Shown in pieces: positions 1-8,832 of a stretch of 64,000 bases of DNA. The position numbers were made by a program, and so were the translations under genes. The number at the start of each line of letters is the position of its first letter. Position 1 is the first letter of the stretch. Under the pieces are notes generated by a model. The model searched no databases. It was not told where the DNA came from and was given only the letters and a program-made list of their open reading frames with translations. The stretch is taken from positions 8,184,001 through 8,248,000 of the forward strand of contig NZ_CP036525.1 of NCBI RefSeq assembly GCF_007741535.1. Direction: 5' to 3'. This DNA is from Rubripirellula lacrimiformis (GTDB lineage: Bacteria; Planctomycetota; Planctomycetia; Pirellulales; Pirellulaceae).

Positions 1-118
1 TCGCAATCTTTGACAAACGTTCCGACCCAGCGGATTGGGTGACTGAATAAAATCGGCGAACATAAACATTCCCCTCGACATACCCCAACCTTGTTTTGCC
101 GCGTGGGCAACGTTCCGC

Positions 119-146
119 TCCGTTCGTAGTACCGGCTTCAGCCGGA
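119..146. repeat. Fragment of dispersed GTTCGTAGTACCG repeat
   Basis: The string GTTCGTAGTACCG is followed by a small GGCTTCAGCC palindrome. The same end sequence occurs at about 2657 and at both ends of the element at 58258-58460, so this looks like a remnant of that interspersed family. Positions 1-197 hold nothing else I can support. Confidence 0.6.
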
Positions 147-197
147 CTTCCTTCGCGAACGAATGTCGATGTTCGTCCCGCTTCCGCCTTGAACCGT

Positions 198-623
198 TCA
201 TGAAGAATCGAGAACGTTGCTTATCCAAGCGGCGTACCGTCGAACGTAGTCCTTGTCGGAACACGCCGCAGTCTTCGCTGCGTCCGCCAGCCGATCGGCG
301 TCAAATCGGATCGCCATCGAAAGCTGATCTTTGAATTGTTCCGAGAATCGCCCATCAAGCAGACGGTTGACGATCGCATCCACCATCCGCTTACATTCGC
401 CATCTGTGGGCGGATGATTTTTAAAGTAGCGACAAAGCTTGGCGCGTGCACGATTGTGCCACAAACCAAAGCTTTCGGAGGCCACGAAAACAGTCGCCCG
501 GGACGTCGCGTCAGGGTCTCCAAGTTTGACCTCGTTGACCAGGGAACGAAGCTCGGATGAAGTCAGCGCGCGAATCCAGAGTGCAGCAAAGGATGCTCGA
601 AATGTCGAGGACTTTCGTGGCAT
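198..623 (-). CDS. Conserved small hypothetical protein (141 aa)
   Basis: This is a soluble protein with no signal peptide and no membrane segment. It is rich in Arg, Ala and Asp and looks largely helical (SELRSLVNEVKLGD, RMVDAIVNRLLDGRF). I do not recognise a characterised domain. It is the last visible gene of a long same-strand run of small genes. The 57-nt spacer to its upstream neighbour contains an attC-like half motif (638-656), which is consistent with a cassette. The function is unknown. Confidence 0.6.
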   Translation of the reverse strand: MPRKSSTFRASFAALWIRALTSSELRSLVNEVKLGDPDATSRATVFVASESFGLWHNRARAKLCRYFKNHPPTDGECKRMVDAIVNRLLDGRFSEQFKDQLSMAIRFDADRLADAAKTAACSDKDYVRRYAAWISNVLDSS

Positions 624-680
624 AGTTCACGATCGTTTAACGGTGCGGTTCACGGGTAGAAACGAGCGACCTGGAACACC

Positions 681-1250
681 TCAGTTCGTCGCCTCTGGTA
701 CCTCGATCACGTCTAGCGTCCCCGGGGCATCGGATCGTTCGCCGCTGTCCTGGGCTACCGCTTTCGAACTCGGATGATGACGCAGAACCTGAATGCTTGT
801 CTCGCGTTCCAATCCTAGCAGAGAAATCGCGACGACATCGCCATCGTCTTCAGCGCGAAGAATTGTGATTTGCTTCTGGTCCGGCATGAACCTGAAAGCG
901 AGATGTGTTGACAGCGACATGGATGTCGTCTGAAAGAATCCTATCCCTGGCCCCGGCTTCCCTTCGGCAACGAACCGATTCAGAGTATTGACGAGCTGCG
1001 TTTCGCCGACCAGATCGGCATACCATTTCACGATCTCTTGGAAGCTCGCGACATTCGCGTCAACGACTCTGGTCGTGCATTCGAAGGAACGAATCCCGTC
1101 GCGATCAGCAGCAAACGATTGCTTCGTCATTGCCGAATGCAGCTCGGCGTTCGTGGGCGAAGACGCAATGGCGACCGGGTACATCCACGGTTCGTCAGCA
1201 TCGACAGTCGTCGCAAATACACACATCAGAATAGCAATTAGAATCTTCAT
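681..1250 (-). CDS. Secreted hypothetical protein (about 189 aa)
   Basis: The ATG at 1250 was chosen because it opens directly into a signal peptide (MKILIAILMCVFATTVDA, cleavage probably after DA). The open frame continues upstream, but that part has no export signal and reads like non-coding sequence. The mature part is mixed alpha/beta with no motif that I recognise. It is probably a periplasmic cassette protein. The 3' end lies 57 nt from the next gene across an attC-like spacer. Confidence 0.6.
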   Translation of the reverse strand: MKILIAILMCVFATTVDADEPWMYPVAIASSPTNAELHSAMTKQSFAADRDGIRSFECTTRVVDANVASFQEIVKWYADLVGETQLVNTLNRFVAEGKPGPGIGFFQTTSMSLSTHLAFRFMPDQKQITILRAEDDGDVVAISLLGLERETSIQVLRHHPSSKAVAQDSGERSDAPGTLDVIEVPEATN

Positions 1251-1449
1251 TTCGTTCTTGGTCTCTCTAGAAGGAAGATACAGGCGAAGCCGGCATGACA
1301 AAGTAAAAGCACGAGAACACCTTCGATACGCCATCTGCAAAAATCAATTCCGAACGCGTGGCCAACACTTTCCTTGGCGCGAGTTACCCCCGCTTGTCTG
1401 CCAACCATTCCCAGCCCATACCTGAATCGCATGGCTCGCTGCGGTTGCA

Positions 1450-1881
1450 TCACGCGTCGAACGGAGGTTCGTATGGATACGCCAAGACGATTGTTGGACC
1501 AATGAAGTCGAGCCAAGGTTCGCCCGGGCCATCGCGCTGAAAAATCACGGTAGGGACAGGCCAACCGTGAAAACGAGTATTGGCATTTGCCAAATAGGTG
1601 TAGCGGAAGGTCGTAATGTATGCAGCGATGGCACCGCCGATCAACGAAAGAAGGTACAACGCCCCCAACCATATCGGGACACGACCAGCGATCGCCGCAC
1701 AGGCAGCCCCAATGACCAGCCCGCAAGCAGCTAGGAACAACAGGAGGATGAGGGCAAACAAAGGAAGCCTGTCTTTCGTTGGGTTGGGACTGCGTCCGTT
1801 GAAAGAACGGCGGAAGTCACACAATCCGGGACGACTGGATTTTCCAATCGCGAAACCGCGAGAAGGCGTCACCTGACGCAC
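1450..1881 (-). CDS. Small membrane protein, two to three TM segments (143 aa)
   Basis: Two long hydrophobic stretches (LPLFALILLLFLAACGLVIG and IWLGALYLLSLIGGAIAAYI) follow a basic N-terminus, and a polar tail follows them. No family is recognised. The only reasonable start is GTG at 1881; no ATG lies near the 5' end. The 199 nt between its stop and the next gene contain no supportable gene. Confidence 0.55.
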   Translation of the reverse strand: MRQVTPSRGFAIGKSSRPGLCDFRRSFNGRSPNPTKDRLPLFALILLLFLAACGLVIGAACAAIAGRVPIWLGALYLLSLIGGAIAAYITTFRYTYLANANTRFHGWPVPTVIFQRDGPGEPWLDFIGPTIVLAYPYEPPFDA

Positions 1882-2007
1882 CGCCTGACTCTAGCCTCCC
1901 ACCTTCTTCGTACTCGTACTCTGCATCGCGGTACTCGCACTCCTACTCGATCCCCAAACCGCACCCGCATGTCCCACCTGCAGCCTGATCGCGTCTTCCC
2001 GTGCATG

Positions 2008-2553
2008 TCACGACTCTGCCTCGACCGCTTCGCTTCCACGCACATCATCAGCACGCGTCCATCGGCAACACACTGCACCGCCGATGAGTCCCACGACCAG
2101 GGCAGACAGGCACACGCCGAGCCGAATCGCATTGTACCAACTCGGAATGGACGATCGCAATTGCGAAGGATGACTCAGTTGCCCCGATGCGTGCAGAGAA
2201 TGCATGTGTCCGTAAGGCGTATGGTGCCAACCGGCTTGATACTCCCGATATCGCCCGTAGCCAGAGACGACAGACTGATCCCATTGAAATGGTGTGGCAG
2301 CCGTGTAAATCCATTGGGGAACGGGCCAGCTTTGATAGTTGGCAGGGGTCTCTGCATAGAAGCCGAGCCAAAAGACAAGCCACGACCAACCAGCAAGCGA
2401 AAACCCAAGCGAAAAATGGCTTCGCGCGCTGAATGCGTGAACGGTTGCAGAACCCAACCAGCATATGGTTGCAACGACAACCAAAGTTCCAAACCAAAGA
2501 TTCGCGTAGAGATAGGTTGTGCAGCATACCGCAACGTATGCCAGTATCAGCAA
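2008..2553 (-). CDS. Membrane protein with uncertain N-terminus (181 aa or more)
   Basis: There is an N-terminal hydrophobic hairpin, a Tyr/Trp/His-rich central region with GYGRYREYQAGWHHTPYGHMH, and a C-terminal TM helix ending in CCRWTRADD. The start listed is TTG. The frame stays open upstream to about 2640 and encodes FQLSSK..WRLSLRSLLLILA, a pattern typical of planctomycete small membrane proteins, but no ATG, GTG or TTG is available there. The upstream region is occupied by a dispersed repeat, so the native start may have been displaced by it (inference). Confidence 0.5.
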   Translation of the reverse strand: MLILAYVAVCCTTYLYANLWFGTLVVVATICWLGSATVHAFSARSHFSLGFSLAGWSWLVFWLGFYAETPANYQSWPVPQWIYTAATPFQWDQSVVSGYGRYREYQAGWHHTPYGHMHSLHASGQLSHPSQLRSSIPSWYNAIRLGVCLSALVVGLIGGAVCCRWTRADDVRGSEAVEAES

Positions 2554-2656
2554 GAGGCTGCGTAGCGACAGACGCCATTGAGACGCTTGCTTTATGCGTT
2601 GAGTTTTAGAAGACAGCTGAAATCTCCATTCGATGGCAATTGGCCAGGGTCGCTTC

Positions 2657-2806
2657 CGTTCGCAGTACCGTCTTCAGGCGGCATCCAGCTTCCAACAGCC
2701 TCGGAGAGGCGAAAGCATCATGCCGGTGGCCTCTGGACACCGGATATTGCATTCCCCAATGATCTTCTGGGCCGGGCCGCCTGAGGGCGGCCCGGCCCAG
2801 AAGATC
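2657..2806. repeat. Dispersed repeat ending in a 21-bp perfect hairpin
   Basis: The left end (CCGTTCGCAGTACCG) and an internal block (CAGCTTCCAACAGCC, GAGGCGAAAGC, then CCCCAATGATCTTCT) closely match the element at 58258-58460. The right part, 2761-2806, is a perfect inverted repeat with 21-nt arms (2761-2781 and 2786-2806) around a 4-nt loop and is very GC-rich. It probably belongs to the family of MITE-like repeats scattered through this genome. Confidence 0.75.
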
Positions 2807-3046
2807 CAGATTGTGTCAGTCATCGCGAACAGGTCGAAGAACGCGTCGAAAAAGCACTGTTGTTCAGGCCGAAACATTGCCTTGCAAAAACAGAATAGGC
2901 AAAGTGGATCCAATCGCAATCATCGTGTAGATCGCAGGCAGTACGCAGCAGCGCACTGTAACGCGATTGGAAGCGTGACCAATTCTGGAGGCAAACTCCG
3001 GCGTCATGATCAACGCAATCGCAAGCGACTCACCACGTCGGTCAAC

Positions 3047-3457
3047 TCAACTCGGGGACTCGTCTGCATCGGCTGGTTCGCCATGCTCGCCGGATCGGAC
3101 GGCCGCGCGGTGGCTGCGAATCTCATTCAACATTTTCGTGATCTTGTCGTGGTTTTGACGATGAGTCGAAATGACGAGACATAGGTTCTGCGGGTAAGAG
3201 GTATAGGTCGACTTGCCTCCGCCTTCTTCCCAATCCGATGGTGACGTCATCGCACGAATCATCCGCATCATTAACTTGGGGTAAAATTGGCCGTCAGCGG
3301 TGAAAACGGGAAGATCAGAGAACCTGTAAACGGCTGGAAAGACCTGATTCACATCGGCGTTGCGACCGTCTTGAGCCACAGCAACGGAATCGCTGGCTGC
3401 ACACGAACAAATGATTGCGAAAGCCAGCATAAATGGTAGTCGAGTGAAGTGTCGCAT
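3047..3457 (-). CDS. Secreted hypothetical protein (136 aa)
   Basis: The ATG at 3457 starts a clear signal peptide (MRHFTRLPFMLAFAIICSC, ending near VAVAQ). The mature domain contains YRFSDLPVFTADG and a region around TYTSYPQNLCLVISTHRQNHDKITKMLNEIR. The latter resembles small secretin/type II-like N domains seen in many planctomycete exported proteins (weak inference). The frame extends upstream, but that part lacks export features. Positions 3458-3773 hold no supportable gene. Confidence 0.6.
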   Translation of the reverse strand: MRHFTRLPFMLAFAIICSCAASDSVAVAQDGRNADVNQVFPAVYRFSDLPVFTADGQFYPKLMMRMIRAMTSPSDWEEGGGKSTYTSYPQNLCLVISTHRQNHDKITKMLNEIRSHRAAVRSGEHGEPADADESPS

Positions 3458-3773
3458 CGAAACATCCTTCTGGGGAACAGGAAACGCAACCCTGAAGCTA
3501 TCGCCAAATGTTCGTTCGGGAAACAGCAATCGCTTCTGCGACGAACCGCAGACAACAGCCAGCACGCACGGAAGAGCAACCACTGCCGAATCGTTTTCTC
3601 GAGCTTTCGAGGGGAGCAGCACCAAGCCTTTCGAGTTCAGGATAGGGCTTGTGTTCACCGTGTGCCACAAATTTCTCCTTGCAGTGTCACAATATCCACT
3701 TCTCGCCTAATGGAGCGACGAACCCTCTCTGCGAAACGTACTCGCGCCGCCAGTTCTCCGTTGCAGCCGGTAG

Positions 3774-4226
3774 TTACCCGCCGCTTTTGTGCCCAACATT
3801 TTGAACTCGCGTCAGGCAATAGGCGATGAAGCCGGCCGCGAATGGTGGAGCAAACATCATCGCGGCCAGGTAGGGAATCATTTGCCATGCTTTGGTCAAG
3901 CCAAGGCGATCTAGCCCAAGGAAGGACGAAGCGATCAAGACAGATACCGAAATGATGGCGAAGCCAGCTGCAAAGAATGCTGAACAGCGGTGTGCGTCTA
4001 TTCTGAACAACCGGCCAAGGATGGGGCATCCGATTGAACCGCAAAGGAGGCCGTATGGCAGTGCGAGGATAACGACAATGGCGATCATCACTGGCATGCC
4101 CTCGGACGGGGCATCTTCCTTGCCTGCACTAGCGGCGAACACCAGAATTGTGAACCAAACCGGAAGCAGTGCTGATGCAGTCGTTGCCGCGATCATTGAC
4201 CGCGACGTAGCTTTCGCGTCTCTCAT
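3774..4226 (-). CDS. Four-TM membrane protein (about 150 aa)
   Basis: It has four hydrophobic segments: TTASALLPVWFTILVF, MIAIVVILALPYGLL, SAFFAAGFAIISVSVLIA and LAAMMFAPPFAAGFIAYCL. The start at 4226 is preferred because it overlaps the upstream gene's stop by four bases (ATGA), which indicates translational coupling. A longer in-frame version starting at 4310 would overlap that gene more. No family is recognised. Confidence 0.6.
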   Translation of the reverse strand: MRDAKATSRSMIAATTASALLPVWFTILVFAASAGKEDAPSEGMPVMIAIVVILALPYGLLCGSIGCPILGRLFRIDAHRCSAFFAAGFAIISVSVLIASSFLGLDRLGLTKAWQMIPYLAAMMFAPPFAAGFIAYCLTRVQNVGHKSGG

Positions 4227-4597
4227 CCGTTCGGTCGCAACTTCAGTCGGGCAGTATGAACGCGCAAACAAACCAACGCGACACCGCGCCACCTTGGAAC
4301 CGCGATACACGTTAGGGCGCCCATCAATACCGCCGCCATCCCCATAGCCGCGATGGCAAACATTCGGACCCCAAGAACCAAGGCGGGAGTCTCTCCGATG
4401 CCGTTGGAATCAATGTTCCAAACACCATAGACGGCGCACCAAGCAAAAATCAGTGCCGTGAGGGCGATGCTACCAATCACAAAGAGTGCCCCGATCGGAT
4501 GCCGGATGGAGCCTTCTGATGTCTTTCCGGAGGATCGACTGTTCAACTTATCAGTCGCCTGACGGGCGTTCGTGATTTTCGACGAAGGGCGATGCAT
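4223..4597 (-). CDS. Two-TM membrane protein (124 aa)
   Basis: A polar N-terminus is followed by two TM helices (GALFVIGSIALTALIFAW and MFAIAAMGMAAVLMGALTC). The ATG at 4597 follows a GTG. It overlaps the upstream gene by about 47 nt and is coupled by ATGA to the downstream one, so the three genes at 3774-5114 form an operon of small inner-membrane proteins. The function is unknown. Confidence 0.55.
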   Translation of the reverse strand: MHRPSSKITNARQATDKLNSRSSGKTSEGSIRHPIGALFVIGSIALTALIFAWCAVYGVWNIDSNGIGETPALVLGVRMFAIAAMGMAAVLMGALTCIAVPRWRGVALVCLRVHTARLKLRPNG

Positions 4598-5114
4598 CAC
4601 ACTGGCTATCCGCCGTCAGGGGTTTGGGGGCTGGGGTCTGGGGTCTGGACGACCGCGACTCTCGAGCCGAAGTGACCATTCCATCGAGCGATGAAACGAA
4701 CTGATCAAAGACAGCAGCATTTGATCCACAAAACAGATACAGGGTGCGCCCAGGAATCTCTGTGTCGAACACAGCCCATTGTATCGGGCCGCGATACCAA
4801 GGTGAAAACCGAAAGAGCGTGTAGAGCAATGTCGCGACACCCGCAGCAACGCAGACGGAGGTGTACATCCCGAGGAAGTGCGAGGATAGTCCCACCGCCA
4901 TCGGGGCGATCACCAAGAACGATGCGCCGCGCACAAATCTGCTTCTCTCAACAGACTTCACTGGTGAAGGATAAAGCCTTTCGAGTGGCATTTCGTATGA
5001 CCATTCGTCAAAGCCATCGCGGTAGCACCAAGCGATGCTCTCACCATCGGCTTCGATTTCGACTGCCATTCGGAACAGGCGAGCTTCGTAGTGAATCAAA
5101 AAAAGGGCTTTCAA
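4551..5114 (-). CDS. Membrane protein, first gene of a three-gene operon (187 aa)
   Basis: A soluble N-terminal part (VEIEADGESIAWCYRDGFDEWSYEMPLERLYP) precedes a pair of TM helices (GASFLVIAPMAVGLSSHFLG and VCVAAGVATLLYTLF) and a cytoplasmic C-terminal domain. The listed start is TTG; the ATG at 5069 is an alternative. Near the 3' end a G-rich run (4619-4648 on the plus strand) encodes PQTPAPKP. I do not recognise the family. Confidence 0.6.
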   Translation of the reverse strand: MKALFLIHYEARLFRMAVEIEADGESIAWCYRDGFDEWSYEMPLERLYPSPVKSVERSRFVRGASFLVIAPMAVGLSSHFLGMYTSVCVAAGVATLLYTLFRFSPWYRGPIQWAVFDTEIPGRTLYLFCGSNAAVFDQFVSSLDGMVTSARESRSSRPQTPAPKPLTADSQCDASPFVENHERPSGD

Positions 5115-5220
5115 AAGTCGTTAAAATGGGCATCCCTGATTCGGATTGCGGCAATGGCGTGCGCGGTGGCGGCGATCGATTGGCGATCGGCGATTTGGGA
5201 TCGAGTGCCGATGATCGTTG

Positions 5221-5682
5221 CTATTCTGGCATCGCAGCAAACAACTTCGCAGCCTCGGCTTGAATTTGGTCAGGAGTCATTTCGCGAAGTGGAGTTGCGA
5301 TCCCCCACTCGTGTCCGAACGGATCACGCACGCGGGCAAATCGTTCGCCCCAGAAAACGTCTTCCGGGGCCATCAACACAGTCGAGCCGTTGTCCGTCAT
5401 GGTTTGAACCATCACGTCGCAGTCGTCGACGTACAGGTGAATCGCGACCGTTGTGCAACCCTGTCGTGTTGGGCTAGGCGTGCCTCCATGTTCAGGAAGC
5501 TCTTCGCTGATAAAGAAACGTGCATTTCCGATCCGAAACTCGCAATGCATAACGCGCCCGTCGGGCATGTTGAGCAGAAGGTACGGATCGACCCCGAAGA
5601 CACGCGAGTAAAAACCAACGGCTTTTGATGCGTCGGCGATGCTGAGGTACGGGACGAATTCGCAGCTCGGTTGGGTTGGCAT
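5221..5682 (-). CDS. VOC-family glyoxalase/bleomycin-resistance-like protein
   Basis: The sequence shows the vicinal-oxygen-chelate pattern: an N-terminal beta-strand (FVPYLSIADASKAVGFYSRVFG), a middle block with GRVMHCEFRIGNARFFISEE, and a C-terminal repeat (TVAIHLYVDDCDVMVQTMTDNGSTVLMAPEDVFWGERFARVRDPFGHEWGIAT). The closing DPFGHEW is the hallmark of PhnB-like members. The length of 153 aa fits the family. The ATG at 5682 was chosen because family homology begins there. Its substrate cannot be told from sequence. It is typical cargo for a cassette array. Confidence 0.85.
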   Translation of the reverse strand: MPTQPSCEFVPYLSIADASKAVGFYSRVFGVDPYLLLNMPDGRVMHCEFRIGNARFFISEELPEHGGTPSPTRQGCTTVAIHLYVDDCDVMVQTMTDNGSTVLMAPEDVFWGERFARVRDPFGHEWGIATPLREMTPDQIQAEAAKLFAAMPE

Positions 5683-5902
5683 GTTGAACTCGTTCCGATT
5701 GTGTTTCGAGAGAAAGAAAGGTAAGTCGGGGAACAGTACCCGACACTGAACCGTGAGCGTTGATTGCCCATTCGCGAGACCGACCGAAAGAGGGCCGAAC
5801 AACAAACGATCGAGCGAATCAGCAATCCGGCGATGATCGCTGGATGCGCCGACTGCATCAGGATTTGGGAATTAGTAACGAGCGATCAAGCAACCGAGCA
5901 GC

Positions 5903-6559
5903 CTACTCTTCGTCTGAAAGAGCCTCAATTTGACGTTCAGAATGCACGGGTGCCCTGGGCAACAAGCGAAGCAAGGATTCAACCTGCCGAAGAGCCTCTT
6001 GGGTTTCGGGGTCCGACAGCATTTTCAGAGTCTCATTCGTTGAACGTATGGTAGACGGCAATGAAATAAAACTATCGACAATGTCCCGCCGGCCAAGTTT
6101 TGACCCACCAACCCAATCTTCCAATCCATGAAACAGTCGCTCAAGCTGTGCCCCATCTAATTCGAGAGTTGTAGTGCCCTCGCCCCGCACCACACCAACA
6201 CTGCCCATACACACCTCGTATGAGCCTTGAACCTTGATGCGGACAACCCCCTCACCGACCGTTTGACGCGCAAGTGTCGATTCATCCCCATCGCGTGCCG
6301 CCATGCCATTGCCGAACTGCGCGGGCAATGCCGGGAGCGCGGAAGCCTCTGCAGGCATCAGCTGGTCCGTCTTCGTCGCACTTTCCGAAGGTTCGTCGAA
6401 TGCCAGTTCCGTCGCCACGGGGCCAGTGACTCCAACAGGTTCTTCCGCTGGGAGATTGCACGGGCAGCAAGCGCCCGCGAGAACAGCGAAAACGCCGAGC
6501 GGGAAGGGGGGAGCCGAGCGCCTCGACGAGAATCGACATTTCGCTTTGGGATTATTCAT
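5903..6559 (-). CDS. Exported hypothetical protein (218 aa)
   Basis: The N-terminus is basic followed by a hydrophobic, Cys-containing stretch (PLGVFAVLAGACCPCNLPAEE), which suggests a lipoprotein or cleaved signal. The remaining sequence is acidic, with a C-terminal helical region (NETLKMLSDPETQEALRQVESLLRLLP). No domain is recognised. Positions 6560-6752 form a spacer with no supportable gene. Confidence 0.6.
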   Translation of the reverse strand: MNNPKAKCRFSSRRSAPPFPLGVFAVLAGACCPCNLPAEEPVGVTGPVATELAFDEPSESATKTDQLMPAEASALPALPAQFGNGMAARDGDESTLARQTVGEGVVRIKVQGSYEVCMGSVGVVRGEGTTTLELDGAQLERLFHGLEDWVGGSKLGRRDIVDSFISLPSTIRSTNETLKMLSDPETQEALRQVESLLRLLPRAPVHSERQIEALSDEE

Positions 6560-6752
6560 GTTTCGCTCTGTGTTGGCGTAGTGTCACCCGTCACCGTGTA
6601 CGGACGAATCGGTTTCTACTCGTAAAATCACGCAAGCCGTACTTCGGTGCATGGGGTGGCTCGCCCGGACTCACCCAGGTGCAACGTCACCGCCCAGTAC
6701 TCAGTTTCAAACACTCAGTTTCAAACACTCAGGTCTCAAATTCCCCTGTACC

Positions 6753-6905
6753 TCAAAGGGGTTCGCTCCTGAGATTCAAGCGGTTGCTCTCAACAACAAA
6801 AACCCGTTGCTTCGTGTCAACCTTCGCGAACTGCGAGCCCGGTCGACTGCCCCAGGTTACACGATACACCCTACTGCCGAGGTCGGTATATTTCGGCGGC
6901 GTCAT
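6753..6905 (-). CDS. Short hypothetical protein (50 aa), low confidence
   Basis: The ATG at 6905 lies just beyond an attC-like half motif (6937-6968), as expected for the first codon of a cassette gene. The product is basic (MTPPKYTDLGSRVYRVTWGS...). No family is recognised, and it could be non-coding. Confidence 0.3.
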   Translation of the reverse strand: MTPPKYTDLGSRVYRVTWGSRPGSQFAKVDTKQRVFVVESNRLNLRSEPL

Positions 6906-6930
6906 TCCCCCGCTCACAGCGGCACCGAGT

Positions 6931-7137
6931 TCACGGTGACCGTTGGCCGTCAACGGGTCGGGAGAGACAGCCCTGCGATTCCCCAAACGCCCGCAAGCCC
7001 GACTCCGCGTGCATCACGTGGTCATCCGCCTTTCTTGGATATAGGAGACGGAGGTTCATATGGGTTGCCTGTCTCGCGAACACGACTGCAGCCATTGCGG
7101 CGATGCTCGTCAACTCAGATAAAGCTTGTGGGGACAT
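6931..7137 (-). CDS. Short hypothetical protein, possible membrane segment (68 aa)
   Basis: It starts MSPQALSELTSIAAMAAVVFA, a possible single hydrophobic helix. The C-terminus (GCLSRPVDGQ) is encoded by the attC-like spacer itself, so the native stop may have been lost by cassette recombination (inference). Confidence 0.35.
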   Translation of the reverse strand: MSPQALSELTSIAAMAAVVFARQATHMNLRLLYPRKADDHVMHAESGLRAFGESQGCLSRPVDGQRSP

Positions 7138-7272
7138 AGGAAGGTAGTTCGCTTGGTTCAATCAATCAGAAAACGATACCGATCAACCGGCGGCGACGGT
7201 TGATCGTCCACTCTCAAGAATCCCGACTTCGCCCCTTGAATGCAGCGCTCGGTTCGCCGCTCGCGGCAGCCG

Positions 7273-7719
7273 TCAGGGACCAAACGTGACGGACAGCCTG
7301 TCGGCAGTAATACAGAGCTCGCCACCCTCGAGCAAAACGCACAATTCGATTGCGTCGCTGACTGCATGCAGCTCCTCGTAAAGCCACACATCACCCACGC
7401 AATCATCGACGCCATTGGCCGAACGAACGCCGTCAAATCTTAGGCGAACAGCCCCAACTTGGCCCCAGGGATTGTTGCTGGCGTCGACGGCAACGATGAC
7501 CTGGCCCCCGTCTGCGGTAACGACGTGCGTGATGACTCCGTCATGGAATGTAGTGTCCGCAAGCCATGCAAAACCATCCCGTAATTGCGGCTTCAGTTCA
7601 TCCAGGGCAGCACTGTATTGGGTCGCATTCTGTTCCCACAGCACAATGGCGCGGTCAGCGTCCGGTTCCCCCGGCCCAGGCTGCAATGCGTCGAATAGTT
7701 GGCGTGTGAAATATCGCAT
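7273..7719 (-). CDS. DUF4085-like protein (148 aa)
   Basis: The N-terminus MRYFTRQLFDALQ matches the opening typical of DUF4085-type proteins, followed by a helical part (YSAALDELKPQLRDGFAWLAD) and a beta-rich C-terminal half with LRFDGV and DVWLYEELH. The two Mets at 7725 and 7719 are both possible; 7719 fits the family start. It is soluble and its function is unknown. The 111-nt spacer to the right holds a short GATCAACC/GGTTGATC inverted repeat. Confidence 0.6.
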   Translation of the reverse strand: MRYFTRQLFDALQPGPGEPDADRAIVLWEQNATQYSAALDELKPQLRDGFAWLADTTFHDGVITHVVTADGGQVIVAVDASNNPWGQVGAVRLRFDGVRSANGVDDCVGDVWLYEELHAVSDAIELCVLLEGGELCITADRLSVTFGP

Positions 7720-7845
7720 ATTCATCGGGTCGACGAACGACTCGGACCACGGGAACCGGGAGTGAAGCTTCCATCCGCAAGAACTGACCACCGAACCTCC
7801 GGTGCCTACCCTGGTTCGCCGATCCTCACGAATGCGGTAGCTTCT

Positions 7846-8337
7846 CTACCGTTTCGACGCGTGAGGAGAATCTGGAATAACGAACTCCGCCGCGGATGGA
7901 CTCTGCTGTTCGTTTCGATGCAAAAGCATTTTTGGCTCCACGTTTTCAACTTGATAGCCGTTCGCTTGAAACACTTTGGCGAGAGAGATCGCCAGAGAAT
8001 CCGGGAAATCCTTCGCGACCGCCGAAACCACGCTCGATCCTTTGATCTTCAGCACCAGAAAATCGTTTGAGCGAAACCTTAAATCCGCATCTTCATACGA
8101 CTTGAGATAAAATTTCGCACTCTTGAAACGGTGAAGCGGCGCCCCTGTCAGTCGAAGGAACTTCGGGTCGGTGTTCCCGGTCACCCTCAGATGATACTCG
8201 TTACGGTCGCTCGTTTGCCCCGGCACCTTCTGTATGGTGATCCATGCAGATTCCGAATCCGAGGAAACGCTGCTGTCTGCGGTGAGCAGATTGGGAGCAA
8301 GCAGAAACACGGACAGCACAAGACATGATCGAATCAT
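7846..8337 (-). CDS. Secreted hypothetical protein (163 aa)
   Basis: The ATG at 8337 begins a signal peptide (MIRSCLVLSVFLLAPNLLTA) and has an upstream purine-rich GGAG. The mature part is beta-rich with FLRLTGAPLHRFKSAKFYLKSYE. No family is recognised. It is followed at the 5' side by a spacer (8338-8455) with the attC-like motif and TCCTAAC...GTTGGGA ends. Confidence 0.6.
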   Translation of the reverse strand: MIRSCLVLSVFLLAPNLLTADSSVSSDSESAWITIQKVPGQTSDRNEYHLRVTGNTDPKFLRLTGAPLHRFKSAKFYLKSYEDADLRFRSNDFLVLKIKGSSVVSAVAKDFPDSLAISLAKVFQANGYQVENVEPKMLLHRNEQQSPSAAEFVIPDSPHASKR

Positions 8338-8455
8338 CAAAGGGGTCTCCTAACCAAGGTCCGTTACGTCGGCGAACGCCGGACATCACGGGGGACATAG
8401 AGTGGATCATCCATGCCAGCAAACACCGCAAGCCGTCCTTCCCAGCACGGCATTG

Positions 8456-8767
8456 CTATCCGTCGTTGGGACCATCCGGCGGTGCACCAAAGATAGCGTA
8501 TCTCGCGAAGTGCAGCAGACCCGAAAATCGATAGTGGGGGTCCACGTAGTGTTCGATGACGTAAAAGGCGAAGTAATACGCACGACAGAACGACCAGATC
8601 GCAATCGCGAGCAGCATTGCGACGCGCAAGTCCGGCAGACGTGCAATCAATAGCCCCGAAGCGAGTGTACCGAGCGCAGCGAAGAGCCCGCCCTTGAGCC
8701 AGATCATCCGGGGATCGGTCAGGTTTCGCATGGAGTTAAACCGCAGGGAAAGAGACGCAATCGCCAT
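8456..8767 (-). CDS. Small membrane protein (103 aa)
   Basis: It has two hydrophobic helices (GGLFAALGTLASGLLIA and AMLLAIAIWSFCRAYYFAFYV). The C-terminal tail contains HYVDPHYRFSGLLHFARYAIFG. No recognised family. It is one of the array's small same-strand genes. Confidence 0.6.
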   Translation of the reverse strand: MAIASLSLRFNSMRNLTDPRMIWLKGGLFAALGTLASGLLIARLPDLRVAMLLAIAIWSFCRAYYFAFYVIEHYVDPHYRFSGLLHFARYAIFGAPPDGPNDG

Positions 8768-8832
8768 CAGTCAACGAGATAAACTGAACATCAGGAGCAA
8801 TATTCAAAGGCCAAGTCGGATCACGTTCGTGG

